From positions 1-21,729 of the forward strand of contig JBKPHS010000102.1 of NCBI GenBank assembly GCA_046729975.1: a DNA stretch of 21,729 bases. Direction: 5' to 3'. Each line of letters begins with the position of its first letter. The first letter of the stretch is position 1. The DNA comes from JBKPHS01 sp046729975 (GTDB taxonomy: Bacteria > Actinomycetota > Thermoleophilia > Solirubrobacterales > Thermoleophilaceae). Positions 1 through 7,157 of the stretch are shown here, piece after piece. The position numbers and the translations under genes are program-made. Under the pieces are notes generated by a model, which worked only from the letters and a program-made list of their open reading frames with translations, was not told where the DNA came from and made no database searches.

Positions 1-1344
1 GACGCACACGCGGGGCTCTTCTCGCGCGAGGCCGTGGACGCGCTACGTGCGTCCGGGCCTCGCGAGCTGCTCGAGTTCGCCGCTCAGGGGCACATCGGCC
101 GTGCCACGAAGGCGGAGGAGGCCGAGCTGGCGAGACGGGAGTCCGCGCTCGAGGTAGAGCTCGACGGAACCCAGATTCCCTTTCGCCAGGCGGCCGTGGT
201 CCAGGCGAACGAGCCCGACCCCGAGCGCCGTGCCGCGCTCGAGGCGGCGAGACTGGAGCTGACCGAAGGCGAGCTCAACCCGCTGCTGCGGCAGATGCTC
301 GAGCGTTCGCACGCGCTCGCGGGCGAGCTCGGGTGGCCGAGCATGCGCGCGATGTGCGAGGAGCTGTCCGGCGTCGACCTCGGGCGGCTCGGCGAGCAGA
401 CCGCCGCCTTCCTCGAGGCGAGCGAGCCGTCGTACCAGCCCATCGTCGAGCCTGCGCTCGAGGAGCACCTCGGCTACGGCTTCGCGCACCTGCGACGCTC
501 CGACCTGCCCGCATTCTTCCGAGCGCCGGCGCTCGACGCGATGTTCCCGCGCGAGCGGCTGATGGGCGCGTTCCGGGAGACGATCGGCGGCCTCGGGCTG
601 CCTGCGGACGGCGACGGCCGCGTGATCCTCGACGTGGAGGAGCGCCCCAAGAAGTCGCCGCGCGCGTTCTGCGCACCGGTGCGCGTGCCGGATGAGGTCT
701 ACCTGGTTATCTCGCCGACCGGCGGTCGTGACGACTACGAGGCGCTCTTCCACGAGGCGGGGCACGCCTACCACTACGCGAACGTGGACCCGAGCCTCCC
801 CTTCGAGCACCGCTACCTGGGCGACAACGCGGTCACGGAGGGGTTCGCGTTCCTCTTCCAGTACACGACCGAGAGCCCCGAGTGGCTCGAGCGGCCGCTC
901 GGCGCCGAGCGACTGGAGGCCGCCGCGAGTCATGCGCGCGCGACCAAGCTCGTGTTTCTGCGCCGGTACGCCGCGAAGCTCGCCTACGAGCTGGAGCTGC
1001 ACGGGAATCCCCCGTCGCTCGACGCGCTTCGCGAGGTCTACGCCCGCCGCCTCGGCGAGGCGCTCCACGTGGATTGGCCAGCCGCAACCTGGCTCAGCGA
1101 CGTGGACCCCTTCTTCTACGCAGGCAGCTATCTGCGCGCCTGGGCGCTCGAGACGCACCTGCGCCGGCTCCTCCGCGAGCGCTTCGGCGAGGCCTGGTTC
1201 GAGGAGCCCAGAGCCGGCGAGCTGCTCAGGGGCCTATGGGCCCAGGGTCAGCGCATGGGCCCGGAGGAGCTGCTCGGCGAGCTCACCGGCTCGGGCCTCG
1301 AGTTCTCGACGCTGGTGGACGACCTGGCTTTGCGAGCGGCTTAG
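1..1344 (+). CDS. M3-type (oligoendopeptidase F / thimet-like) zinc metallopeptidase, 3' part
   Basis: The reading frame is open from the first base of the window, so the true start lies upstream and 447 codons are visible. A zinc-binding HEAGH motif lies at visible residues 251-255, and a glutamate in the motif VTEGF follows at residue 280. The 25-residue gap from the second His to this Glu equals the spacing in thimet oligopeptidase, which makes an M3/M3-like (gluzincin) peptidase the best call. The frame is otherwise alpha-helix rich with many Leu/Glu/Arg, as in the helical bowl of this family. No signal peptide can be judged because the N-terminus is missing. The likely role is cytoplasmic cleavage of oligopeptides. 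A GTG at position 34 is an in-frame candidate start, but I regard it as internal because coding character continues upstream. The stop overlaps the stop of the convergent minus-strand gene by 4 bp. Confidence is high for the peptidase clan and lower for the exact subfamily. Confidence 0.85.
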   Translation, partial: DAHAGLFSREAVDALRASGPRELLEFAAQGHIGRATKAEEAELARRESALEVELDGTQIPFRQAAVVQANEPDPERRAALEAARLELTEGELNPLLRQMLERSHALAGELGWPSMRAMCEELSGVDLGRLGEQTAAFLEASEPSYQPIVEPALEEHLGYGFAHLRRSDLPAFFRAPALDAMFPRERLMGAFRETIGGLGLPADGDGRVILDVEERPKKSPRAFCAPVRVPDEVYLVISPTGGRDDYEALFHEAGHAYHYANVDPSLPFEHRYLGDNAVTEGFAFLFQYTTESPEWLERPLGAERLEAAASHARATKLVFLRRYAAKLAYELELHGNPPSLDALREVYARRLGEALHVDWPAATWLSDVDPFFYAGSYLRAWALETHLRRLLRERFGEAWFEEPRAGELLRGLWAQGQRMGPEELLGELTGSGLEFSTLVDDLALRAA

Positions 1345-2222
1345 CCCAGCTTCGTCTCGATCGCGTTCAGGACGGTCTTGCGGTTGGCGTTTCGCTTCTC
1401 GTAGTCGCGCACCTTGCGCAGCTCGGCGGGCGTCAGGCCGCTGAGCCTGCTCTGGATCTGAGGCGTCGTCAGGTCGTCGTAGCCCGTGATCGGGAAGCTC
1501 GGGCCGACGCCCGCGGCGCGCCGGGCGCGGTCGGCCTGGGCGAGGACCGGATCAGCCGCACTCCTTGCGCGGGAGCGGGCTAGCGCCGTCGCCTCCCCGA
1601 CCTGCCTCCGCGCGCGGCCCGCGGCGTCGCCGCCGCGCCTACGCGCCGCGCCGGCTCCCGGGCCCCGGCCAAGCAGCTGCTCGAGGTCGCGCAGCACGTC
1701 GTTCGTCTGCTTGCGACCCCGCCGGACGAGGCCCTGGACGAGGTCCTGGGCGTCGTCCGTGGTCATGCGGCCGCGGCTGACTGCGTCGTTCATGACCTCC
1801 TCGATCCGGTCGCGCGTGAGCATCACCAGGTTGAGCGGCCGGACGACGCCCTTCGAGAGCGCGTCGCGGAAGTCGGCGACGCTCTTGCCTGAGAAGTCGA
1901 GCCCCTCCGCCGGCCGGGTGGCCGCGGACGCGGCTCGGCGGGCCCGGGCTTGCGCGGTCTGCTGGCGTCCGCGTGCCTGCCCGCCGCGGCGGGCCGCGGT
2001 GGTGCGCTTGCGGGCGGGCGCTGACTTCCGCGCGGTGCTGGTCGATTTCCGAGCGGTGCCCGTGGACTTGCGGGCCGTGCTCGTGGACTTGCGGGCCGTG
2101 CTCTTCCGGGCGGAGCCGCCCGTCTTGCGCGCGTTCGACGTCGACTTGCGCCCCGTCGATCCCGACCTCCGCGAGCTCGAGGCCCCCCGGCCCCTACCCG
2201 AACTACCACCTGTTTGCGCCAT
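1341..2222 (-). CDS. Basic Lys/Ser/Thr-repeat tail protein with a phasin-like helical middle and a conserved-looking C-terminal domain
   Basis: The protein has 293 residues. The start was chosen at the ATG preceded by AGGAGG with 8 nt spacing; a longer frame upstream has no such site. Residues 1-100 are a strongly basic, disordered tail built on repeats of the type STARKST, like the tails of bacterial H1-like proteins and PhaF-type granule proteins. Residues about 109-185 form amphipathic helices containing TRDRIEEVMNDAV and RGRMTTDDAQDLV, resembling phasin/PHA-granule-associated proteins. Residues about 245-293 form a compact domain containing YDDLT, GLTPAELRKV and NRKTVL. From memory this resembles a short C-terminal module found in actinobacterial proteins, but I cannot name it securely. 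The likely role is binding nucleic acid or polyphosphate/PHA granules through the tail. DNA encoding the tail contains perfect 21-bp tandem repeats. The gene follows the EEP-family gene in the same direction after a 58-bp gap with a hairpin. Function is inferred only. Confidence 0.75.
   Translation of the reverse strand: MAQTGGSSGRGRGASSSRRSGSTGRKSTSNARKTGGSARKSTARKSTSTARKSTGTARKSTSTARKSAPARKRTTAARRGGQARGRQQTAQARARRAASAATRPAEGLDFSGKSVADFRDALSKGVVRPLNLVMLTRDRIEEVMNDAVSRGRMTTDDAQDLVQGLVRRGRKQTNDVLRDLEQLLGRGPGAGAARRRGGDAAGRARRQVGEATALARSRARSAADPVLAQADRARRAAGVGPSFPITGYDDLTTPQIQSRLSGLTPAELRKVRDYEKRNANRKTVLNAIETKLG
2038..2110 (-). repeat. 21-bp tandem repeat encoding the basic tail
   Basis: Two perfect adjacent copies of a 21-bp unit lie at 2061-2081 and 2082-2102, flanked by degenerate copies on both sides (for example 2038-2060). 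The unit is a multiple of three and encodes seven residues of the STARKST type on the minus strand, so changes in copy number would keep the reading frame. Confidence 0.85.
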
Positions 2223-2230
2223 CTCTTTTT

Positions 2231-2236
2231 CCTCCT
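2231..2236 (-). promoter_or_regulatory. Strong Shine-Dalgarno site deciding the start of the tail protein
   Basis: The minus strand reads AGGAGG here, followed by 8 nt and then ATG at 2222-2220. This fixes the start at 2222 rather than at the longer in-frame possibility near 2372, which would overlap the preceding gene. Confidence 0.8.
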
Positions 2237-2256
2237 CGCCCTGGGGCGGCGACTCG

Positions 2257-2274
2257 CCCGCCGCGTCAGGCGGG
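2257..2274 (-). terminator. GC-rich hairpin between the EEP gene and the tail-protein gene
   Basis: A perfect 6-bp inverted repeat (CCCGCC and GGCGGG) with a 6-nt loop begins 6 nt past the minus-strand stop of the EEP-family gene. There is no T-tract, so it may be an actinobacterial-type hairpin terminator, an mRNA-end stabiliser or a weak attenuator before the next gene. Confidence 0.4.
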
Positions 2275-2280
2275 ACTATC

Positions 2281-3120
2281 TCATGCCTGCGCGAGTCGCG
2301 GGACCTCGTAGGTCGCGACGACCGGCGCGTGGTCCGAGAGCCGCAACGCGAGGCGGCGGCCTCGGTACTCATACGGGAGCTCCCGCCACTCCGGCGGCAG
2401 CGCTCGCGGCGGCTCCACGATCCGAAGCCCGCGCGCGAGCAGATGGTCGATCGCGTCCGGTGCAGTGGGCGGCGCGAGACCGAGGCGGTCCCGCAGCCGG
2501 TCGAAGATGTCCGGGGAGCGGCGCGGTCTGAGGTTCAGGTCGCCGCCGAACACGAGCGGCAGCGATGCCGAGAGCTCGACCGCGAGCCGTGCGGCGCGTT
2601 CCACCTCCGGGCCCGCGACCGCCGGGTTGCCCGTCGTCGCGTGCAGATTCGCCACAGCGACCGCGCCGCCACCCCGGCGCTCCACGCGCGCCCACAGCAT
2701 CCTGCGGCGCTCGGGGCGCCGGGCGATCGTGAAGCGGCGCACCTCTGCGATTCGCCACGGCGGCCGCACCAAGAGCTGGTTCGAGCCTCCCTCGTTCGCA
2801 CCGATCAGATCGGGGTTCAGGTCCGCGATCAGCAACCGCAGCGGCGCCCCGAAGTTGCGCGAGGTCAGCGCGGAGACCCCGCTGGCTCGACAGCGCCGGA
2901 CGAGCGGCCAGAGCCATCGCGGCGGTGCCTCCTGAAGCAGCGCGAAGGCCCAGTCCTCGGAGGCGAGGCGGTCCGCGAACTCGTTCAGCAGCGACCTGTT
3001 GACCTGTACGTGGGTCGCGTTTGCCTCGGTCACCCGCAGCAGACGCGACCGCGTGGTGAACAGCGTGCCATCCGGCGGCCTGTCGCGCCCGTGGTACAGG
3101 TTCCAGCTGAGGACGCGCAC
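2281..3120 (-). CDS. Endonuclease/exonuclease/phosphatase (EEP) superfamily protein
   Basis: The protein has 279 residues and the DNase I-like metallo-hydrolase fold signature in order: SWN near residues 5-7 (metal-binding Asn7), LLQE with Glu64, NLH with His160, GGDLN with Asp194 and Asn196, and a terminal SDH at 262-264 (catalytic Asp/His). These are the expected Mg-binding and catalytic positions for phosphodiester hydrolysis by this superfamily; the substrate cannot be told. There is no signal peptide or membrane segment, so it is probably cytoplasmic. GTG at 3120 was chosen because the EEP core begins immediately (VRVLSWN). An in-frame ATG at 3144 is possible but would overlap the start of the divergent argF. 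Neither start has a well-spaced ribosome site. The divergent gap to argF is only 12 bp. Confidence 0.85.
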   Translation of the reverse strand: MRVLSWNLYHGRDRPPDGTLFTTRSRLLRVTEANATHVQVNRSLLNEFADRLASEDWAFALLQEAPPRWLWPLVRRCRASGVSALTSRNFGAPLRLLIADLNPDLIGANEGGSNQLLVRPPWRIAEVRRFTIARRPERRRMLWARVERRGGGAVAVANLHATTGNPAVAGPEVERAARLAVELSASLPLVFGGDLNLRPRRSPDIFDRLRDRLGLAPPTAPDAIDHLLARGLRIVEPPRALPPEWRELPYEYRGRRLALRLSDHAPVVATYEVPRLAQA

Positions 3121-3132
3121 TACGATCCGCCG

Positions 3133-4020
3133 GTGCCGCGCCATTTCCTCACCGGGGAGGAGCTTACGAGCAGCGAGCTTGAGAGCCTGCTGGGGCGGGC
3201 TGCCGAGCTGAAGGCCGACCGCGCCGCCTCGAACGCCCTCGCCGGCCGCAGCGTCGCGCTGATATTCGAGCGGCCCTCCACACGCACCCGCATCTCGTTC
3301 GAGGTCGGCGTGAGCGAGCTCGGCGGCCACCCGGTGGTGCTGCGCGAGGGAGAGATGCAGCTCTCCCGCGGCGAATCCCTGCGCGACACGGCGCTGGTGC
3401 TGTCCCGATACGTCCACGCGATCGCGATCCGCACGGGCGCGCACGAGCAGCTCGAGGAGCTCGCCCGCTACTCGGAGGTGCCGGTGGTGAACATGCTCAC
3501 CGCAGCTCACCACCCCTGCCAGGCGCTGGCCGACCTGTTCACGCTGCGCGAGCGATTCCGCGAGCTGCGCGGACAGAGGCTCGCCTATGTAGGGGACGGC
3601 AACAACGTGGCCACCTCGCTCATGTTGCTGGGTGGCATGGCGGGACTCGAGGTCGTGGTGGCGACGCCTGCCGAGCTGGCACCGGACGGGGAGATCGCTC
3701 GCCGCTCGGGTGCCGAGGTGACCACCGACCCCGCGGCTGCCGCGGAAGGCGCGCACGCTCTCTACACCGACGTCTGGGTGAGCATGGGCGACGATGGCGA
3801 GGCGGCCGAGCGCCGCCGCCTGCTCGAGCCCTACCGACTTGACGAGCGGCTGATGGCGCGCGCGCGGGACGACGCGATCGCACTCCACTGTCTGCCGGCG
3901 CACCCCGGCGAGGAGATCTCGGAGGGCGTCCTCTACGGCGAGCGCTCGGCGGTATGGGACCAGGCCGAGAACCGGCTCCATGCGCAGAAGGCGCTGCTCG
4001 AGCTGCTGATCGCGGAATAA
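3133..4020 (+). CDS. argF: Ornithine carbamoyltransferase
   Basis: The protein has 295 residues, slightly short for the family (about 300-320). It catalyses carbamoyl phosphate + L-ornithine to citrulline in arginine synthesis, in the cytoplasm. The carbamoyl-phosphate loop STRTR is at 49-53, the HHPCQ motif at 126-130, the ornithine-binding SMG loop within DVWVSMG at 213-219, and the catalytic HCLP at 252-255. The SMG loop separates it from aspartate carbamoyltransferase, whose equivalent loop differs. The start is GTG at 3133, giving the family-typical beginning VPRHFLTGEEL. A GTG at 3091 is in frame but would run into the divergent gene. No ribosome site is visible, so leaderless initiation is plausible. 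No other arg genes are in the window, so it appears separate from an arginine operon here. Confidence 0.93.
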   Translation: MPRHFLTGEELTSSELESLLGRAAELKADRAASNALAGRSVALIFERPSTRTRISFEVGVSELGGHPVVLREGEMQLSRGESLRDTALVLSRYVHAIAIRTGAHEQLEELARYSEVPVVNMLTAAHHPCQALADLFTLRERFRELRGQRLAYVGDGNNVATSLMLLGGMAGLEVVVATPAELAPDGEIARRSGAEVTTDPAAAAEGAHALYTDVWVSMGDDGEAAERRRLLEPYRLDERLMARARDDAIALHCLPAHPGEEISEGVLYGERSAVWDQAENRLHAQKALLELLIAE

Positions 4021-4077
4021 ACGGTCCCGCGGTGGGATCATGGCGGGTAGACCCCCGGCGCTCCAGGAGGACCTGCG

Positions 4078-4500
4078 ATGAAGAGATGGCTCGCACTGCT
4101 TGTGGCGAGCCTCGCCCTCGGGCTCGTCGCGCCCGGGTGTGGCGGAGGCGACGACGACAATGGCGGAGGCGGGTCGGCTGAGACGACCACGGAGCAGCAG
4201 ACGACCGAGACACAGGCCGGTGGGGGCGGCAAGACGGTCCAGGTCTCGGAGAAGGACATCAAGTTCGACCCGGCCAGCGTCACCGTGGCCAAGGGCGGCA
4301 CCGTCAAGTGGACGAACGACGAAGACATCAATCACGACGTGACGAAGACAGACGGCCCGGGCCCGGACTTCAGCTCCGGCACCGGCAACATGGCCAAGGG
4401 CGACACCTTCGAGCAGAAGTTCGATACGGCCGGGACGATCAAGTACGTCTGCACGATCCATGCCGCGCAGGGCATGGAGGGGACGATCACCGTCAAGTAG
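4078..4500 (+). CDS. Cupredoxin (plastocyanin/azurin-like) lipoprotein
   Basis: The protein has 140 residues. An N-terminal signal (MKRWLALLVASLALGLVAPG) is followed by Cys21, a likely lipidation site although APGC departs from the classical lipobox. A Gly/Asp/Thr-rich flexible linker covers about residues 22-52. The cupredoxin fold follows, with type-1 copper ligands His86 (in NHDV), Cys125 (in YVCTIH), His128 and Met133. This is the complete blue-copper set, so a membrane-anchored extracytoplasmic electron carrier is likely; the redox partner is unknown. The ATG is preceded by AGGAGG at 4065-4070 with 7 nt spacing. A perfect 8-bp hairpin lies just after the stop. Confidence 0.88.
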   Translation: MKRWLALLVASLALGLVAPGCGGGDDDNGGGGSAETTTEQQTTETQAGGGGKTVQVSEKDIKFDPASVTVAKGGTVKWTNDEDINHDVTKTDGPGPDFSSGTGNMAKGDTFEQKFDTAGTIKYVCTIHAAQGMEGTITVK

Positions 4501-4512
4501 GTGTCAGGGTCA

Positions 4513-4535
4513 GGCTCAGGTCCTGGGCCTGAGCC
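4513..4535. terminator. Convergent-gene hairpin (bidirectional terminator candidate)
   Basis: GGCTCAGG and CCTGAGCC form a perfect 8-bp stem with a 7-nt loop. It lies 12 nt after the plus-strand cupredoxin stop and overlaps the last codons of the convergent SnoaL-like gene. No T-tract is present. Because the stem is symmetric it could end transcription from both sides. Confidence 0.6.
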
Positions 4536-4995
4536 CGAAGCCGCGCAACAGTAGGAGGGCCGCCTCGCCCAGCGTGCCGCGGCCAGGCAGCAGCCCGAGC
4601 TGCACAGCGACGTCGTAGAGGTCGAAGAAACCGCGTGCGCGACGGATCCGCGCATCGACCAGCTGCACGTAGTGGATGCCCCGCACGTCGACGGTGCGAC
4701 CCGTGGCCGGCAGCGCCGCAAGCTGCCCGTCGTGGGTGCCCAGCAGCCGCCACGGGAGACACGCGAACGACTCGTTTCCGAGGCGCTCGCCGCTGCGCTC
4801 CAGGCGCAGGTCGGGAAAGGCCATGCGGAGTCGCCCGGCGTGCTCGGTCAACGCGGCAAGGCCCGTGAGCGGCTCCGGCGAGAGCGGATCCTCGTAGTGC
4901 ACGTCCGGCGTGCACGACTCGTCGAAGCGGAGCTCACCCGCGAACGCGCGCTGGAAGCGATCGGCAAGCGCGTGGTCGAGCTCGGCAGAGCTCAA
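4516..4995 (-). CDS. SnoaL/NTF2-like (ester cyclase-type) protein coupled to thiG
   Basis: The protein has 159 residues. Residues about 1-135 look like a SnoaL-like cone fold: an N-terminal helix (ELDHALADRFQRAF), then DVHYEDPL at 31-38, GLAALTEHAGRLRMAFPDL, a polar strand region, the GR-TVDVRGIHYVQL segment near 99-112, and RARGFFDLYDV near 119-129. This is the pattern of the ester cyclase/SnoaL family, whose members bind or convert small cyclic substrates; no specific activity can be assigned. The start is TTG at 4995, overlapping the thiG TGA as TTGA, with GGAG 5 nt upstream. Translational coupling in the riboswitch operon is therefore likely. No signal peptide is seen. It may act in thiamine metabolism, but that is inference from position only. 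Confidence 0.8.
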   Translation of the reverse strand: MSSAELDHALADRFQRAFAGELRFDESCTPDVHYEDPLSPEPLTGLAALTEHAGRLRMAFPDLRLERSGERLGNESFACLPWRLLGTHDGQLAALPATGRTVDVRGIHYVQLVDARIRRARGFFDLYDVAVQLGLLPGRGTLGEAALLLLRGFGLRPRT

Positions 4996-5759
4996 GTGAG
5001 CTCCGGCACGCCCTCGGTGGGCGTCGAGGGCTCCCCGTAGAGCCGGCGTGGGATCCGCCCGGACTCGGCGGCGAGCCTGCCCGCCTCGACCGCGAGCCGC
5101 ATCGCTCGGGCCATCCGAGCCGGGTCCTCGGCACGCGCTATCGCGCTCGCCAGCAGCACGCCGTCGCAGCCGATCTCCATCGCCAGCGACGCGTCGGAGG
5201 CGGTGCCGATGCCCGCGTCGAGGATGACCGGCACGCTTGCGCGCTCGACGATGAGGCGGAGGTTGTACTGGTTGCGGATGCCCATGCCGCTGCCGATCGG
5301 CGAGCCGAGCGGCATCACGGCGGCGCAACCCGCGTCTTCGAGGCGGCGGGCGAGGATCGGATCGTCGTTCGTATAGGGCAGAACGACGAAGTCTTCGCCG
5401 ACCAGCGTCTCGGCCGCGTCGAGCAACTCGGAGGGGTCGGGGAGCAGCGTTCGGTCGTCGCCGATCACCTCGAGCTTCACCCAGTCCGTATCGAACGCCT
5501 CGCGGGCGAGGCGAGCGGTATTGACGGCGTCCCTGGCCGTGAAGCAGCCCGCGGTGTTCGGCAGCAGGAAGCAGCCGGCCTCCTCGAGCACGTCGACCAC
5601 CGAGCCGCGCGCGGCGGGATCGACGCGCCGCAGGGCGAGCGTCGCCATCTCGGCCCCGGACTCGGCGGCCGCGGCGGCCAGCGCTTCGAGGCTGCGGAAC
5701 CCGCCCGTTCCGAGGATCAGCCGGGAAGCGAATGTGCGGTCCGCGATCGTCAGCCCCAC
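4992..5759 (-). CDS. thiG: Thiazole synthase
   Basis: The protein has 255 residues, normal length for the family. It forms thiazole phosphate from 1-deoxy-D-xylulose 5-phosphate, dehydroglycine and ThiS-thiocarboxylate. Seen are LILGTGGF at 15-21, NTAGC at 68-72, the Schiff-base lysine Lys95 in DWVKLEVIGD, MPLGSPIGSGMGI at about 149-161, and VILDAGIGTASDA at about 178-190, which forms the phosphate-binding part of the barrel. The start is GTG at 5759 with GGGAGG 5 nt upstream, one base after the thiS stop. The stop overlaps the TTG start of the downstream SnoaL-like gene. It belongs to the thiO-thiS-thiG operon behind a TPP riboswitch. Confidence 0.96.
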   Translation of the reverse strand: MGLTIADRTFASRLILGTGGFRSLEALAAAAAESGAEMATLALRRVDPAARGSVVDVLEEAGCFLLPNTAGCFTARDAVNTARLAREAFDTDWVKLEVIGDDRTLLPDPSELLDAAETLVGEDFVVLPYTNDDPILARRLEDAGCAAVMPLGSPIGSGMGIRNQYNLRLIVERASVPVILDAGIGTASDASLAMEIGCDGVLLASAIARAEDPARMARAMRLAVEAGRLAAESGRIPRRLYGEPSTPTEGVPELT

Positions 5760-5760
5760 G

Positions 5761-5967
5761 TCAGCCTCCCTGGACCGCTTGGACGACCTCCACACGCTGC
5801 CCCTCGCGCAGCTCCGTCGAGGCCCAGCGCCCGCGCGGCACCACCTCGCCGTCGACGGCCACCGCGAGCCCGCGGTGCGACTCGTGGGCGCCGCTCGCAT
5901 CCACCGCGGCCTCGACGGTCGCGGCGTCCGGCAGCTCGAGCCGGTCTCCGTTCAGCGTGACTCTCAT
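5761..5967 (-). CDS. thiS: Sulfur carrier protein ThiS
   Basis: The protein has 68 residues with a ubiquitin-like fold pattern and the obligatory C-terminal Gly-Gly (ends VQGG), which is adenylated and converted to a thiocarboxylate to donate sulfur to ThiG. It starts MRVTLNGD, as typical ThiS proteins do. The ATG overlaps the thiO stop as ATGA. The activating enzyme (ThiF/MoeB-like) is not in this window. Confidence 0.95.
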   Translation of the reverse strand: MRVTLNGDRLELPDAATVEAAVDASGAHESHRGLAVAVDGEVVPRGRWASTELREGQRVEVVQAVQGG

Positions 5968-7130
5968 CCGGCGCCTCCAGGGACCGCGGCCGCGAAGCGC
6001 TCGGGCGAGAATGGCACCAGCGACTCCCGCGGCTCGCCGCCCGTCGCAAGGTCCGCGACCGCGTCGGCCGTGACGGGCGCCAGCAGGATCCCGTTGCGGT
6101 AATGGCCCGTCGCCCATATGAGCCCCTCCAGCCCACCGCGGCCTATCAGCGGCGCGTTGTCGGGCGTGCCCGGACGCAGGCCCGCGGCCGCTGCGGCGAG
6201 CTCGAGCTCGCCGACGTCCGGAAGCACCTCCCAGGCCGCCTCGAGCAACCGGTAGACCCCGTCGACGGTCACGGCGGTGTCGAAGCCCTGCTCCTCCACG
6301 GTCGCCCCGATCGCGATCCGGCCGTCGCCGCGATCGACGACGTAACACCGCGGCGTGCGCACGAGGCGCTCGGCCAGGCGCGGCCGGCCGGCCCGAAGGC
6401 GAAGCTCGAGGATCTGGCCTTTCACCGGCCTGACGGGCGGGCGGGCGTCCTCCGGCACGCCGGCGATCTCCGCGCTCCAGCACCCCGCCGCGATCACCGT
6501 TTCCCCGGCGGCTACCTTGCCGGCCGCCGTGTCGACGCCTAGCACCCGCCCCTCCTCGACGATCAGCGAGTCGACGGCCACGCCACTCGCAACCTCCCCG
6601 CCTGCGCACTCGAGCGCGATCGCGAGCGCCGCCAGTGCCCGTCGCGGGTCGACATGCCCGTCGCCTGGCGCGAGGATGCCGCGGGGCACGCGCGGCGAGA
6701 GGCCCGGCTCGAGCTGCCTGCACTCACGCCCGGTGAGCCACTCGACCTCGAGCCCCAGCGAGCGCTGGAAGCCGTGCAGGCGGCGAAGCTCCTCGGCGTC
6801 GTCGCGGTCGGCGGCCACGGCAAGTGCCCCGCTCGCCGAGTATCCGGACGGCTCACCGGAGCTCTCGGCCAGCTCGGCCGCGAATGCCGGCCAGGCCCGT
6901 GCCGCGTCCAGGTTCAGTCGCAGCAGCGGCTGCTCGCCGAACTCGGCCTCGGTGACGGGCGCGAGCATCCCGGCGGCTACGCCCGAGGCGCCGGCGCCTG
7001 GCGCGTCGCGATCGAGCACGAGCACGGAGACACCTCGCTGCGCCGCACGCCACGCGGACGCCAGCCCGATCATCCCGCCGCCGACGACGACCACGTCGTA
7101 GGCACTGCGCCTCAGAGTCGCGCTCACCAT
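5964..7130 (-). CDS. thiO: Glycine oxidase ThiO
   Basis: The protein has 388 residues. It is an FAD enzyme of the D-amino-acid oxidase (DAO) family that oxidises glycine to the imine needed by ThiG. The N-terminal Rossmann motif VVVGGGMIGLASAW lies at about 14-27, with the acidic ribose-binding end of the second strand (VLVLDRD) after it. A C-terminal FAD-binding segment reads LRPGTPDNAPLIG, followed by ATGHYRNGILLAP, both typical of glycine oxidase. The use of ThiO rather than ThiH fits an aerobe. The ATG at 7130 has GGAG just upstream; that GGAG is the 3' arm of a small hairpin. It is the first gene of the operon controlled by the TPP riboswitch. Confidence 0.93.
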   Translation of the reverse strand: MVSATLRRSAYDVVVVGGGMIGLASAWRAAQRGVSVLVLDRDAPGAGASGVAAGMLAPVTEAEFGEQPLLRLNLDAARAWPAFAAELAESSGEPSGYSASGALAVAADRDDAEELRRLHGFQRSLGLEVEWLTGRECRQLEPGLSPRVPRGILAPGDGHVDPRRALAALAIALECAGGEVASGVAVDSLIVEEGRVLGVDTAAGKVAAGETVIAAGCWSAEIAGVPEDARPPVRPVKGQILELRLRAGRPRLAERLVRTPRCYVVDRGDGRIAIGATVEEQGFDTAVTVDGVYRLLEAAWEVLPDVGELELAAAAAGLRPGTPDNAPLIGRGGLEGLIWATGHYRNGILLAPVTADAVADLATGGEPRESLVPFSPERFAAAVPGGAG

Positions 7131-7133
7131 CGT

Positions 7134-7150
7134 CTCCGTTCTCTGCGGAG
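7134..7150 (-). promoter_or_regulatory. Hairpin that hides the thiO ribosome-binding site
   Basis: On the minus strand CTCCG, a 7-nt loop and CGGAG form a 5-bp stem directly before the thiO start, and the 3' arm contains the GGAG Shine-Dalgarno site. Lying just downstream of the TPP aptamer, it is a candidate translational sequester. The alternative pairing that would release it has not been worked out. Confidence 0.5.
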
Positions 7151-7157
7151 GGGTCGC

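Noticed and set aside
1486..3132. Long plus-strand frame upstream of argF
   Set aside because: It is antisense to two well-supported genes and Arg/Ala/Pro-rich without motifs; argF proper begins at 3133.
2281..4461. Long minus-strand frame of 726 codons running through argF
   Set aside because: Only its last 279 codons have EEP motifs; the rest lies antisense to argF and the cupredoxin gene, which have complete catalytic motifs.
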